This document shows, piece by piece, positions 1 to 6,593 of a stretch of DNA of 11,713 nt. The notes under the pieces are model-generated. The model searched no databases, had not been told where the DNA came from, and was given only the letters and a program-made list of their open reading frames with translations. A program made the translations under genes and the position numbers. Origin of the DNA: Desulfobacteraceae bacterium (lineage in GTDB: Bacteria > Desulfobacterota > Desulfobacteria > Desulfobacterales > Desulfobacteraceae); assembly GCA_030638935.1 (NCBI GenBank), contig DAOWDR010000406.1, positions 1 to 11,713 on the forward strand. Direction: 5' to 3'. Within the stretch, counting starts at the first letter, position 1, and each line of letters opens with the position of its first letter.

Positions 1-293
1 AAATGGTGGATAATACCTCGGCCTATGCATTGACCGGGGCTGTTTTTGCCCGGGACAGGCAGACCATCACCCAGATGACCCGGGGCCTGACCCATTCTGC
101 CGGTAATTTTTATATAAATGACAAGCCAACCGGCGCTGTTGTGGGCAGACAACCCTTTGGGGGAGGACGTAAAAGCGGCACCAACGACAAGGCCGGTAGC
201 CTGTTCAACCTTTTGCGCTGGACTTCTCCCAGAACCATAAAGGAGACCTTTGTGCCGCCTTGTAGATATCAATATCCTTTCATGGCTGAATAA
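1..293 (+). CDS. pruA: L-glutamate gamma-semialdehyde (P5C) dehydrogenase, C-terminal fragment
   Basis: This is the last ~97 codons of an aldehyde dehydrogenase that oxidises glutamate semialdehyde/1-pyrroline-5-carboxylate to glutamate with NAD+, the second step of proline breakdown in the cytoplasm. The gene runs in from outside the window, so its start is not visible; the ATG at 3 is an internal Met. The fragment contains the family C-terminal signature: YALTGAVF, then NFYINDKPTGAVVG, then QPFGGGRKSGTNDKAG, and LLRWTSPRTIKET near the end. The NDKPTG and SGTNDKAG blocks separate P5C dehydrogenases from other aldehyde dehydrogenases. It ends in TAA at 291-293 and is convergent with the small gene at 345-512. 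Whether a proline dehydrogenase domain is fused upstream cannot be seen. Confidence 0.9.
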   Translation, partial: MVDNTSAYALTGAVFARDRQTITQMTRGLTHSAGNFYINDKPTGAVVGRQPFGGGRKSGTNDKAGSLFNLLRWTSPRTIKETFVPPCRYQYPFMAE

Positions 294-344
294 TCTGCCC
301 AGGGTATCTACATTGAAATTTTTCCTGGGGCCTGAAATTATGGC

Positions 345-512
345 TTAATAGTTTTTGCCCTTTGCTATCACCCAGATGGCATGGACAATTCCGGGGATAT
401 ATCCCAACAGGGTCAGCAGAATATTGAGCCAGAAATGTTTGCCAATGCCCACCTGCATGAAAACACCCAGGGGTGGGAGAATAATTGAGATAATAATTTT
501 AATCAGTTCCAT
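345..512 (-). CDS. YqaE/Pmp3 family small membrane protein
   Basis: This 55-residue protein was found by translating the reverse strand by hand. It has the two-helix layout of the Pmp3/YqaE (UPF0057) family: a first hydrophobic segment at residues 3-18 containing the LPPLGV motif, a short polar turn (GIGKHFW), then a second segment at residues 29-49 containing LNILLTLLGYIPG and ending in HAIW. PPLGV, FWLN, LLGYIPG and HA are the family hallmarks, and the length matches (about 50-60 aa). Members sit in the inner membrane and are linked to salt, cold or membrane-potential stress, but the mechanism is not settled. The ATG at 512-510 has only a weak ribosome site (GGGAA just upstream). A plus-strand ORF of 81 codons at 355-600 overlaps it and is a shadow. 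Confidence 0.88.
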   Translation of the reverse strand: MELIKIIISIILPPLGVFMQVGIGKHFWLNILLTLLGYIPGIVHAIWVIAKGKNY

Positions 513-623
513 AGGGGTTCCCGTATTTAATGTTTATCTTTATCTTAAATATATCCGGGTTCATACCATTTTTTTTGGACCCCATAAAGAAAAAGTATGA
601 AAATATTGGACAATTATCATTTG

Positions 624-672
624 GGGATTACCTTAATCCCTGATTTGTTTGTCATATCCGAATAATGGATAT
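624..672. promoter_or_regulatory. Two short dyads in the yqaE-slyD divergent spacer
   Basis: The 258-bp spacer between the divergent starts at 512 and 771 has no gene. It holds two exact inverted repeats. GGGATTA at 624-630 pairs with TAATCCC at 634-640 (3-nt centre), and ATATCC at 654-659 pairs with GGATAT at 667-672 (7-nt centre). A possible sigma-70 promoter for slyD overlaps the second: TTGTCA at 649-654 and TATTAT at 670-675, though the 15-bp spacer is short. An operator role is inferred from position only. Confidence 0.3.
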
Positions 673-770
673 TATTTTAAATTACCGGTAGCATATTGGG
701 CAAAATGCCCGGGCATGGGCCGGCAGAATATCAGGACCAAAGCCAGGGAAGGTTCTGGAAGGAAAAAAAC

Positions 771-1316
771 ATGACTGAAACGATACAATCCGGGGATACC
801 ATTTCCGTAGACTATACAGGAAAGAACGAAGACGGAAAAATTTTTGATACCTCCCAGGGCAAGGCACCCCTGTCATTTACAGTTGGGACAGGAATGATGA
901 TTAAAGGTTTTGATACAGCCGTAATTGGAATGAAAAAAGGGGAATCCAAGACCGTAACCATTTCGCCGGAAGAGGGATATGGCCTGCGAAGTGAGGAAGC
1001 CTTTGTGGATTTGCCCCGGAAACATTTTCCAGAAGAGGTGCCTTTGGTTGAGGGTTTGCAACTTCAGCTCCAGGACCCCGAAGGCCGTCCTGTTCCAGCA
1101 AGGGTAGCCGAGATTGGCGAAGAATCAGTTAAAATGGATATCAACCATTTTCTTGCCGGAGAAACTTTGATCTTTGATATCACCATCGCTGAAACCGGTT
1201 TGACTCCTCCTGCCCATAGCTGCGGGTGCGGCTCTGATTCAAAGGGCGGCTGCGGGTCTGACTCACAGGGTAACTGCGGATCTGATTCAAAGGGGAACTG
1301 CGGCTGCGGCTGCTGA
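771..1316 (+). CDS. slyD: FKBP-type peptidyl-prolyl cis-trans isomerase, SlyD-like, with Cys-rich metal-binding tail
   Basis: A 181-residue cytoplasmic prolyl isomerase and chaperone. Residues 1-68 give the first half of the FKBP fold (ISVDYTG, DGKIFDTS, GTGMMIKGFDTAVIGM). Residues ~72-125 give the inserted chaperone flap, opening with EEAFVDLPRKHFP. The fold closes at GETLIFDITI near residues 130-139. This order is diagnostic of the SlyD group rather than plain FKBPs. The tail from residue 151 has seven Cys (151, 153, 161, 169, 177, 179, 181), comparable in role to the His/Cys-rich tail of E. coli SlyD, which binds Ni and feeds hydrogenase maturation. Here the tail is Cys-only and built of repeats. 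The ATG at 771 is chosen because GGAAGG (757-762) lies 8 nt upstream; an upstream in-frame ATG at 696 adds a non-FKBP leader. Nickel is the likely ligand by analogy, and the nearby CooC fits, but this is inference. Confidence 0.9.
   Translation: MTETIQSGDTISVDYTGKNEDGKIFDTSQGKAPLSFTVGTGMMIKGFDTAVIGMKKGESKTVTISPEEGYGLRSEEAFVDLPRKHFPEEVPLVEGLQLQLQDPEGRPVPARVAEIGEESVKMDINHFLAGETLIFDITIAETGLTPPAHSCGCGSDSKGGCGSDSQGNCGSDSKGNCGCGC
1227..1298 (+). repeat. Three 24-bp tandem repeats in the slyD tail
   Basis: Three in-frame copies of an 8-codon unit lie at 1227-1250, 1251-1274 and 1275-1298. They encode CGSDSKGG, CGSDSQGN and CGSDSKGN. They are followed by TGCGGC-type codons giving CGCGC before the stop. 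Differences between copies are mostly at third codon positions, which suggests unit duplication followed by silent drift under selection for Cys, Gly and Ser. Confidence 0.9.
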
Positions 1317-1342
1317 TTCCATTATTCATAGACTTTCATTTG

Positions 1343-1372
1343 TTTCCTACCGGGGGCTACCCTGGTAGGAAA
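1343..1372. terminator. Hairpin terminator between convergent genes
   Basis: A 13-bp stem with one G-T pair and a 4-nt loop: TTTCCTACC at 1343-1351 pairs with GGTAGGAAA at 1364-1372, extended inward by GGGG/CCCT. It lies 26 nt after the slyD stop and 11 nt beyond the stop of the convergent permease gene, so it probably serves both strands. The plus-strand T-tract after the stem is short (CTTTAC). Confidence 0.65.
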
Positions 1373-1383
1373 CTTTACAACCA

Positions 1384-2181
1384 TTAGATCAGTCCTATCA
1401 TCATTTTGGTGCCAACCACGTAGAGCAGTAAAGCAAAAATTCGTTTGAGCTTGTCCACGGGAAGGCTGTGGGCCAGCCTGACCCCCAGAGGGGCGGTCAG
1501 CACGCTTACGCAGGCAATCCCTAAAAGGGCGGGCAGATTTATATAGCCAATGGAATAGGCCGGCAAAGAATCAAGACCCCAGCCATTAAAAATATAGCCC
1601 AGGGTACCGGCAATGGCAATGGGCAGGCCAATGGCTGCCGAGGTGCCAATGGCGTGGTGGACGGGTATATTGCACCAGACCATGAAGGGAACAGATAGGG
1701 TGCCTCCGCCTATACCCACAAGGCTTGAAATCCCGCCGATGATATTTCCAGTGGTGAACATACCAAGGGTTCCGGGCAAATTTTTGGACGCCTTTGGTTT
1801 TTTGTTCATGAGCATCTGGGTGGCAACCACATAGAGAAAAATACAGAAAAATCCCTTTAAAAATCCAGTGGACATGGCAGATGCAAAACATGATCCCAGA
1901 AAAGTACCGGTAAATATCCCGATGACAATGCGGCGGACCACTTCCCACCTGACAGCTCCCCTTTTGTGGTGGGCCATGAAACTTGACACCGATGTAAACA
2001 TGATACTGGCCATGGAGGTGCCAAGGGCCACATGCATGAGTATCTCTGTTGATATTCCCTGGATGCCCATGATATAGATCAGCATGGGAACGATGACAAG
2101 GCCGCCGCCGATTCCAAGAAGGCCGGCCAGTACGCCGGCAATGGCCCCTACGCCGCAATATGTGATAAGGACAGTCAACAC
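1384..2181 (-). CDS. TauE/SafE family membrane permease (putative sulfite/organosulfonate exporter)
   Basis: A 265-residue, very hydrophobic protein with about eight predicted membrane segments. It shows the internal duplication of the TauE/SafE (DUF81) family. The first half begins GVGAIAGVLAGLLGIGGG followed by LVIVPML. The second repeats the pattern as GGISSLVGIGGGTLSVPFM, followed by HAIGTSAAIGLPIAIAGTLGY. The GIGGG glycine motifs are characteristic. Family members export sulfite, sulfonates or related anions across the inner membrane; the substrate here cannot be told. The start at 2181-2179 is GTG, followed directly by an alternative TTG. AGGAA lies about 9 nt upstream of the GTG. It stands alone: convergent with slyD and divergent from the receiver gene, so it has its own promoter in 2182-2426. 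Confidence 0.88.
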   Translation of the reverse strand: MLTVLITYCGVGAIAGVLAGLLGIGGGLVIVPMLIYIMGIQGISTEILMHVALGTSMASIMFTSVSSFMAHHKRGAVRWEVVRRIVIGIFTGTFLGSCFASAMSTGFLKGFFCIFLYVVATQMLMNKKPKASKNLPGTLGMFTTGNIIGGISSLVGIGGGTLSVPFMVWCNIPVHHAIGTSAAIGLPIAIAGTLGYIFNGWGLDSLPAYSIGYINLPALLGIACVSVLTAPLGVRLAHSLPVDKLKRIFALLLYVVGTKMMIGLI

Positions 2182-2360
2182 TGGAGGTGTTCCTAAAATT
2201 TTGTATTGTCTGTAAAAATACCGGAATTTTTCCCGGCAGATGAAAAATTAAAAACCGCAGTGTTTGTCTTACACCCGGGGTTGGTATACGTCAATACACT
2301 TAGGGCCAACGTGATTAATAAATTAAAAATAACTTGCAACCAGGGATGAATCCGCATATC

Positions 2361-2400
2361 TTGAATGGGATTCAATAAGGTTATTTTCAGTATTCAATAA
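2361..2400. promoter_or_regulatory. Candidate operator: TTGAAT-N3-ATTCAA dyad plus a direct half-site
   Basis: The 245-bp spacer 2182-2426 contains no credible gene. Near the receiver start it has an exact dyad, TTGAAT at 2361-2366 and ATTCAA at 2370-2375. The right arm lies within ATTCAATAA (2370-2378), which recurs at 2392-2400, 22 bp or about two helical turns later. The block ends 26 bp before the ATG at 2427. No regulator is identified; its role is inferred from symmetry and position. Confidence 0.35.
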
Positions 2401-2426
2401 TTTCATCTAAGTTCCGGAGTATGGGC

Positions 2427-2987
2427 ATGGCCAAACATAAAACCTTGATTCTCGCAGTGGACGACAAACCCCAGAACCTTCAATTTCTAGGAAAGCTTCT
2501 TTCTGATAACGGGTATGAGGTTGGCATGGCCCAGAGCGGTCAGCAGGCCTTGAATTTTGTAACAAAAAATGAACCCGACCTGATCCTTTTGGATATAATG
2601 ATGCCGGAAATGGACGGCTATGATGTGTGTAAAAGGTTAAAATCCGATTTTGGTACCCGGCACATCCCCATTATTTTTATCACAGCAAAAACCGATACCA
2701 AAGATATTGTCAAGGGATTTGATGTGGGTGCAGTGGACTATGTAACCAAACCCTTTAATGCTGCCGAACTTTTGGCAAGGGTCAGAACCCATATTGAGAT
2801 GAAAATTTTAAGGGGGCTTTTGCCCATGTGTTCCAGGTGCAAAAAGATCCGGGATGACGAAGGGTTCTGGAAACAGGTGGATTCATACCTTGAGGCCCAT
2901 TCGGAACTGACTTTTACCCATGGGATCTGTCCGGACTGCATGGACACCCTCTATAGTGACACCGACTGGTATAAGAAACGGCAGTAA
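2427..2987 (+). CDS. Response regulator: receiver domain plus C-terminal Cys4-type module
   Basis: A 186-residue cytoplasmic signalling protein (numbering here counts from the ATG at 2427). Residues ~5-122 form a CheY-like receiver: acidic pair D12-D13, phosphoacceptor D56 in LILLDIMMPEMDGY, T86 in FITAK, and K108 in VTKPF. After a short helix comes a compact module at residues 131-176 with LLPMCSRCKKIRDDEGFW, then a second Cys pair in HGICPDCMDTLY. The two CxxC pairs (C135/C138 and C168/C171) suggest a bound metal. This module is familiar at the C-terminus of histidine kinases and regulators in sulfate reducers, but its function is not known to me. There is no DNA-binding or enzyme output domain and no kinase next door. 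The start at 2427 is preferred over the in-frame ATG at 2421, because GGAG at 2416-2419 is 7 nt from the former but only 1 nt from the latter. Confidence 0.88.
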   Translation: MAKHKTLILAVDDKPQNLQFLGKLLSDNGYEVGMAQSGQQALNFVTKNEPDLILLDIMMPEMDGYDVCKRLKSDFGTRHIPIIFITAKTDTKDIVKGFDVGAVDYVTKPFNAAELLARVRTHIEMKILRGLLPMCSRCKKIRDDEGFWKQVDSYLEAHSELTFTHGICPDCMDTLYSDTDWYKKRQ

Positions 2988-3120
2988 TAACCAGCCTGCC
3001 CCTGGGCATACCTGATAGTTTGTTTTTCTTTTCATGCTATTTCCAACAAGTTTAATTGCTTTTTTCAAAGATTGCGTTATGTTATTTAAAATAAAAACTA
3101 ACCCGAACTTTGGAGTGAAT

Positions 3121-3885
3121 ATGAGTAAAGTGATTGCTATGGCCGGTAAGGGCGGTGTTGGGAAAACAACTGTTTCCGCACTGGTAACAAGATATTTCGC
3201 AAAACAGCAGAAGGGTCCCCTTCTTGCGATTGATGCAGATCCCAACAGCAACCTGGGGGAAACCCTGGGGCTTGAGATAGAAAAAACCGTTGGTGATATC
3301 AGGGAAAATTTCATGAAAGATCCCCAGGGTGTACCTTCGGGCATGGATAAAATTCTCTACCTTGAAATGCTGATGAATCAGGTGGTGATTGAGCAAAAGG
3401 AGTTTGATCTTCTGGTCATGGGACGTCAGGAGGGCCAGGGCTGCTATTGCATGGTTAACAATATTTTAAACCGGTTTGCAGACGAACTTGAGAAAAATTA
3501 TAAATTTCTTTTAGTGGACAATGAGGCTGGGATGGAGCACTTGAGCCGCAGGACCAGCGGCAAGGTTGATATTCTTCTCATGGTCACTGACTATGCCTTA
3601 AGAGGGCTTCGGGCTGTGGGACGGATAAATGAAATGCTGGACGATCTCAAACTGGATATCAAACACAAGGGCCTCATCGTTAACCGGGCACCAAAAGAAT
3701 TGAGTAAGGCATTTCTGGATGAGGTTGAGCGGATCGGGGTGCCTATTTTGTGTACCCTCCCCAATGATGACAGTCTGCTTGAATTTGATATGGACCAGCG
3801 CTCCCTGCTGGATCTTCCCGATGATTCATTGGCGGTGAAGGCGGTTGATGATATGATGGAAAAAGTGCAGGAGGTCATTGGGTAA
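3121..3885 (+). CDS. cooC: CooC-type ATPase, carbon monoxide dehydrogenase nickel-insertion factor
   Basis: A 254-residue SIMIBI-class (MinD/ParA-like) ATPase. Visible motifs are the deviant P-loop KGGVGKTT at 10-17, the Walker A' segment AIDADPNSNLG at 36-46, and the switch region LLVDNEAGMEHLSRR near 135-149. GQGCYC at 105-110 contains the CxC pair (C108, C110) that in CooC dimers forms the interface metal site. This CxC motif separates CooC from MinD and NifH relatives. CooC hydrolyses ATP to help load Ni into the C-cluster of CO dehydrogenase or CODH/acetyl-CoA synthase, which fits an anaerobe with a Wood-Ljungdahl pathway. No CODH subunit lies in the window. The ATG at 3121 has GGAG (3112-3115) 5 nt upstream; an in-frame ATG at 3034 lacks support. 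It leads the operon that runs to 8541. Confidence 0.88.
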   Translation: MSKVIAMAGKGGVGKTTVSALVTRYFAKQQKGPLLAIDADPNSNLGETLGLEIEKTVGDIRENFMKDPQGVPSGMDKILYLEMLMNQVVIEQKEFDLLVMGRQEGQGCYCMVNNILNRFADELEKNYKFLLVDNEAGMEHLSRRTSGKVDILLMVTDYALRGLRAVGRINEMLDDLKLDIKHKGLIVNRAPKELSKAFLDEVERIGVPILCTLPNDDSLLEFDMDQRSLLDLPDDSLAVKAVDDMMEKVQEVIG

Positions 3886-3888
3886 AAA

Positions 3889-4659
3889 ATGGGATATGTA
3901 TTTGATTTCAAGGATGCAGGGAATTACGATGCCTGGCTTGACAAGGGGAGAAATCGTCATTGCCTGGACCTTGAAATCAAATTGATTCTGGACCTTTTAT
4001 CCCCGGAAAAAGGACAGCGGGTTCTGGATATAGGCTGTGGTACAGGAGTCAGCCTTGAGCCTCTTCTGGAACAGGGATTGAGTCTGACAGGGATTGATCC
4101 TTCCCCATATATGCTGGATCTGGCAGACTAACGTCTGGGCAACCGGGTGGATCTACACCGGGGCATGGCGGACGACCTTCCCTTTGAAGATAATTCCTTT
4201 GATGCCGCCCTGCTTTTTACCAGCCTGGAATTTACCGACAGACCGGCCAAGGCAATTGAAGAGGCTTGCCGGGTGGCCAAGGATCGGGTGGTGATCGGGG
4301 TGTTGAATCGGTATGCGCCCCAGAACATGTTTCGCCGGTTCAAGAGCTTTTTTTTTACAAATATTTATACCCAGGCCCATTTTTTCAGTATATGGGAACT
4401 GCGTCAGATTCTCTTTGCCATCCTGGGAAATGTACCGATAAAATGGCGGACCACTCCCCAGTTCCCCTTTGTTAGCGGGCCATGGGCTTTTTATATTGAA
4501 AGTCTGGGCCTGGTGCAAAAATCTTTTTGTGGCAGCTTGATAGCCATGCAGATTAAACCTGTTCCCAAGTTCAGGACCAGGCCCCTGGCGCTGAAAATCT
4601 GGAAAAGAAAGATATATAAGCCGGCCACGGGACTGGTTACGGAAATGAGGAAGGAATAA
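3889..4659 (+). pseudogene. Class I SAM-dependent methyltransferase interrupted by an in-frame TAA
   Basis: One continuous frame of 256 sense codons plus stop, broken at codon 81 by TAA (4129-4131). The upstream part (80 aa) has methyltransferase motif I, VLDIGCGTGVSLEPLL, and the acidic end of strand 2, TGIDPSPYMLDLA. The downstream part resumes at once with RLGNRVDLHRGMADDLPFEDNSFDA (split here: RLGNRVDLHRG, then MADDLPFEDNSFDA) and motifs II/III, which match a type-11 methyltransferase reading straight through. There is no frameshift. A GTG at 4147 could restart translation, but the SAM site would be split between two peptides. Possible explanations are a recent nonsense mutation (from CAA, GAA or AAA), a sequencing error, or readthrough. 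The gene follows cooC by 3 nt, and its last base overlaps the start of the radical SAM gene (TAATG). Its substrate is unknown. Confidence 0.85.
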
Positions 4660-5669
4660 TGGAAGCCCTTTTATATGAAAAACTGGGGGGGAAGCAGGTA
4701 CAATGCAGAATCTGCAATCATTTCTGCAAGATTAAAGATGGGAAAAAAGGCATCTGCAATGTCCGGGAAAACCAAGGCGGCAAGCTGGTCACCCTGGTCT
4801 TTGACCGGGTGATTGCAACCAGTGTGGACCCCATTGAAAAAAAACCGATTTTCCATTTTAAACCGGGATCTTATTCCTATTCCCTCGCCACGGTGGGCTG
4901 TAATTTTAAATGTCAATTTTGTCAGAATTCAGATATTGCCCAGATGCCAGCAGGCAAAAAGGGCATGATCCAGGGCAAGAAGATCCGGCCTGAAACCATT
5001 GTGGAGCAAGCTCTGTCAACCGGATGCCAGAGTATCTCCTATACCTATACCGAGCCTAGTGTTTTTTTTGAACTGGCCTATGAAACTGCCAAGCTGGCCA
5101 AAGAAAATAATTTGTCCAATATTTTTGTTACCAACGGGTATATGAGTTCAGACCTAATCCATTTGATTGCCCCCTTCCTGGATGCGGCCAATGTGGATCT
5201 CAAGGCCTTTGATGACAAATTTTATCAAACATACTGCCAGGCACGGCTTGAACCGGTGAAAAAGACCCTGAAGCTGATGAAAAAAGCCGGGATTTTAGTG
5301 GAGGTCACCACCCTTTTGATTCCAGGGCTTAATGATGACCCAGAGGAACTGACCAACCTGGCCCGGTTTATTGCCAAGACCCTTGGCTGTGAAACCCCCT
5401 GGCATATTTCCAGGTTTCACCCCAGCTATAGGATGACGGATATTGCCCTAACACCGGTTGCCTCTCTGGAAAGGGCATATGGGATAGGTCAAAAGGCCGG
5501 GCTTTACAATGTCTACACCGGGAATGTGCCCGGACTTGCATCTGAAAACACCCATTGCCATGATTGTGACACCCTGCTTGTCAAACGGTATGGCTATACA
5601 ATAGAAAATTATTTAAAGGAAAAGGGAACCTGCCCCAAGTGTGATGCCCAAGCCTATGGGATTTATTAA
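4659..5669 (+). CDS. amrS: AmmeMemoRadiSam system radical SAM enzyme
   Basis: A 336-residue radical SAM protein. The N-terminal Cys block C16, C19, C23, C33 (CRICNHFC then GICNVREN) is typical of the AmrS family and resembles pyruvate-formate-lyase activases. The radical SAM triad is C81, C85, C88 in VGCNFKCQFCQN, with SYTYTEP near residue 125 and NVDLKAFDD near 185. HISRFHPSYRM near 250 and the C-terminal pairs C300/C303 and C325/C328 complete the family pattern and probably hold another metal centre. In many anaerobes and archaea this enzyme is found with Memo and AMMECR1 homologues; its reaction is not established to my knowledge. Neither partner is in the window. The start overlaps the preceding stop by one base (TAATG) and has GAGGAAGGA just upstream, so translation is probably coupled. 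Confidence 0.9.
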   Translation: MEALLYEKLGGKQVQCRICNHFCKIKDGKKGICNVRENQGGKLVTLVFDRVIATSVDPIEKKPIFHFKPGSYSYSLATVGCNFKCQFCQNSDIAQMPAGKKGMIQGKKIRPETIVEQALSTGCQSISYTYTEPSVFFELAYETAKLAKENNLSNIFVTNGYMSSDLIHLIAPFLDAANVDLKAFDDKFYQTYCQARLEPVKKTLKLMKKAGILVEVTTLLIPGLNDDPEELTNLARFIAKTLGCETPWHISRFHPSYRMTDIALTPVASLERAYGIGQKAGLYNVYTGNVPGLASENTHCHDCDTLLVKRYGYTIENYLKEKGTCPKCDAQAYGIY

Positions 5670-5693
5670 CATTATGGAGTGGGTTTGGGATAC

Positions 5694-6593
5694 ATGGATT
5701 CAATTGTGAAAGAAAAAAATCTGAATAAGAAAAGTCTGAATAAAAAAATAATGGAATATGGGAAGATGATTAAGTTTTCCCATACAATTTTTGCCCTTCC
5801 CTTTGCTTTGTCTGCCGTGGTTCTGGCCTGGCAGACCCAGGCGCCGTCCTTTTGGGATCTTATCTGGATTCTATTGGCAATGGTTGCTGCAAGATCGGCT
5901 GCCATGGGTTTTAACAGAATTGTGGATGCATCAATTGATAAAAAAAATCCCAGAACCGCCATCCGGGAAATCCCGTCGGGAATTTTATCACAAAAACAGG
6001 CCTCTGTTTTTGTTGTTATCTCCTCTGTCATCTTTGTGGGGGCGGCTGCCCTGTTGTCACCCCTTTGTTTTTTTCTCTCTTTTCCCGTTCTGTTTTTTCT
6101 TTTGTTTTATTCCTATACCAAGCGGTTTACAAAATACTGTCATCTCTACCTGGGATTTGCCATATCCCTGGCCCCTGTGGGGGCATGGGTAGCCATCACA
6201 AACAGTCTGTCTGCTGGAATTATCTTTTTGAGCCTGGGCCTTTGGACCTATATTGCCGGGTTTGATATCCTCTATGCCTGCCAGGACATTGATTTTGACC
6301 GTGAACAGGGCCTGTTTTCCCTGCCGTCCAAAATAGGGCCCCAAAAAGCCATGACCATCTCCTCTTTACTCCATGTGTTAACCATGTGTTTTTTTGGGGT
6401 CATGTACCTGAGTTTTCATATGCATCCGGTTTTTTTATTTTTTCTGGCCGGTATTGCCGTTCTTCTTATGATTGAACACAAACTGGTCAGGCCGGATAAT
6501 TTGACCCATATTGACATGGCTTTTTTCCATATCAATTCCGTGGTCTCCATGCTTCTTTTCATTGGTGTTTTGATTGAGAGTTTTTTCAGATGA
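5694..6593 (+). CDS. UbiA-family polyprenyltransferase, probably menaquinone (MqnP-like)
   Basis: A membrane prenyltransferase of 299 residues with eight or nine helices. It attaches a polyprenyl chain to an aromatic or naphthoate acceptor on the inner membrane. The N-terminal IKFSHTIFALPFALSAV is the usual opening of the 4-hydroxybenzoate/MqnP group. The first Asp motif is NRIVDASID (N74, D78, D82), followed by NPRTAIREIP. The second is YACQDIDFDREQGLFSLPS (D198, D200, D202). Such anaerobes make menaquinone, and UbiA next to UbiX without other ubiquinone genes suggests the futalosine route, so mqnP is a reasonable name but unproven. The first ATG (5694) is used here. A GTG at 5679 would overlap the likely Shine-Dalgarno, and an ATG at 5751 would still keep the whole domain. 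The next gene overlaps by 4 nt. Confidence 0.85.
   Translation: MDSIVKEKNLNKKSLNKKIMEYGKMIKFSHTIFALPFALSAVVLAWQTQAPSFWDLIWILLAMVAARSAAMGFNRIVDASIDKKNPRTAIREIPSGILSQKQASVFVVISSVIFVGAAALLSPLCFFLSFPVLFFLLFYSYTKRFTKYCHLYLGFAISLAPVGAWVAITNSLSAGIIFLSLGLWTYIAGFDILYACQDIDFDREQGLFSLPSKIGPQKAMTISSLLHVLTMCFFGVMYLSFHMHPVFLFFLAGIAVLLMIEHKLVRPDNLTHIDMAFFHINSVVSMLLFIGVLIESFFR

Noticed and set aside
298..329. CCCAGG (298-303) / CCTGGG (324-329) inverted repeat as a pruA terminator
   Set aside because: The stem is only 6 bp with a 20-nt loop and no T-tract follows, so it is too weak to call.
355..600. Plus-strand ORF of 81 codons
   Set aside because: Antisense to the YqaE/Pmp3 gene, with no ribosome site and no recognisable domain; its hydrophobic stretches do not form a sensible protein.
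2218..2237. CCGG-AT-rich-CCGG palindrome upstream of TauE
   Set aside because: Short CCGG arms around an A/T run with a bulge; not distinct enough from background to assign a role.
2193..2375. Minus-strand ORF of 60 codons just upstream of the TauE gene
   Set aside because: It begins with TTG, has no Shine-Dalgarno and no family resemblance, and overlaps the candidate operator. One weakly hydrophobic stretch is not enough.
2990..3030. Possible terminator after the receiver gene (CCAG/CTGG followed by a T-rich run)
   Set aside because: The stem is about four base pairs and the T-rich run starts more than 10 nt later; this is more likely chance in an AT-rich spacer.
3056..3083. Possible cooC promoter TTGCTT-16 nt-TATGTT
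   Set aside because: Only 3/6 and 4/6 consensus matches in AT-rich DNA. A promoter is expected somewhere in 2988-3120, but this one cannot be singled out.
4129..4131. Genetic recoding of TAA as an amino acid
   Set aside because: All other genes in the window use TAA or TGA as true stops at expected ends, and UAA recoding is not known in this group; mutation or error is simpler.
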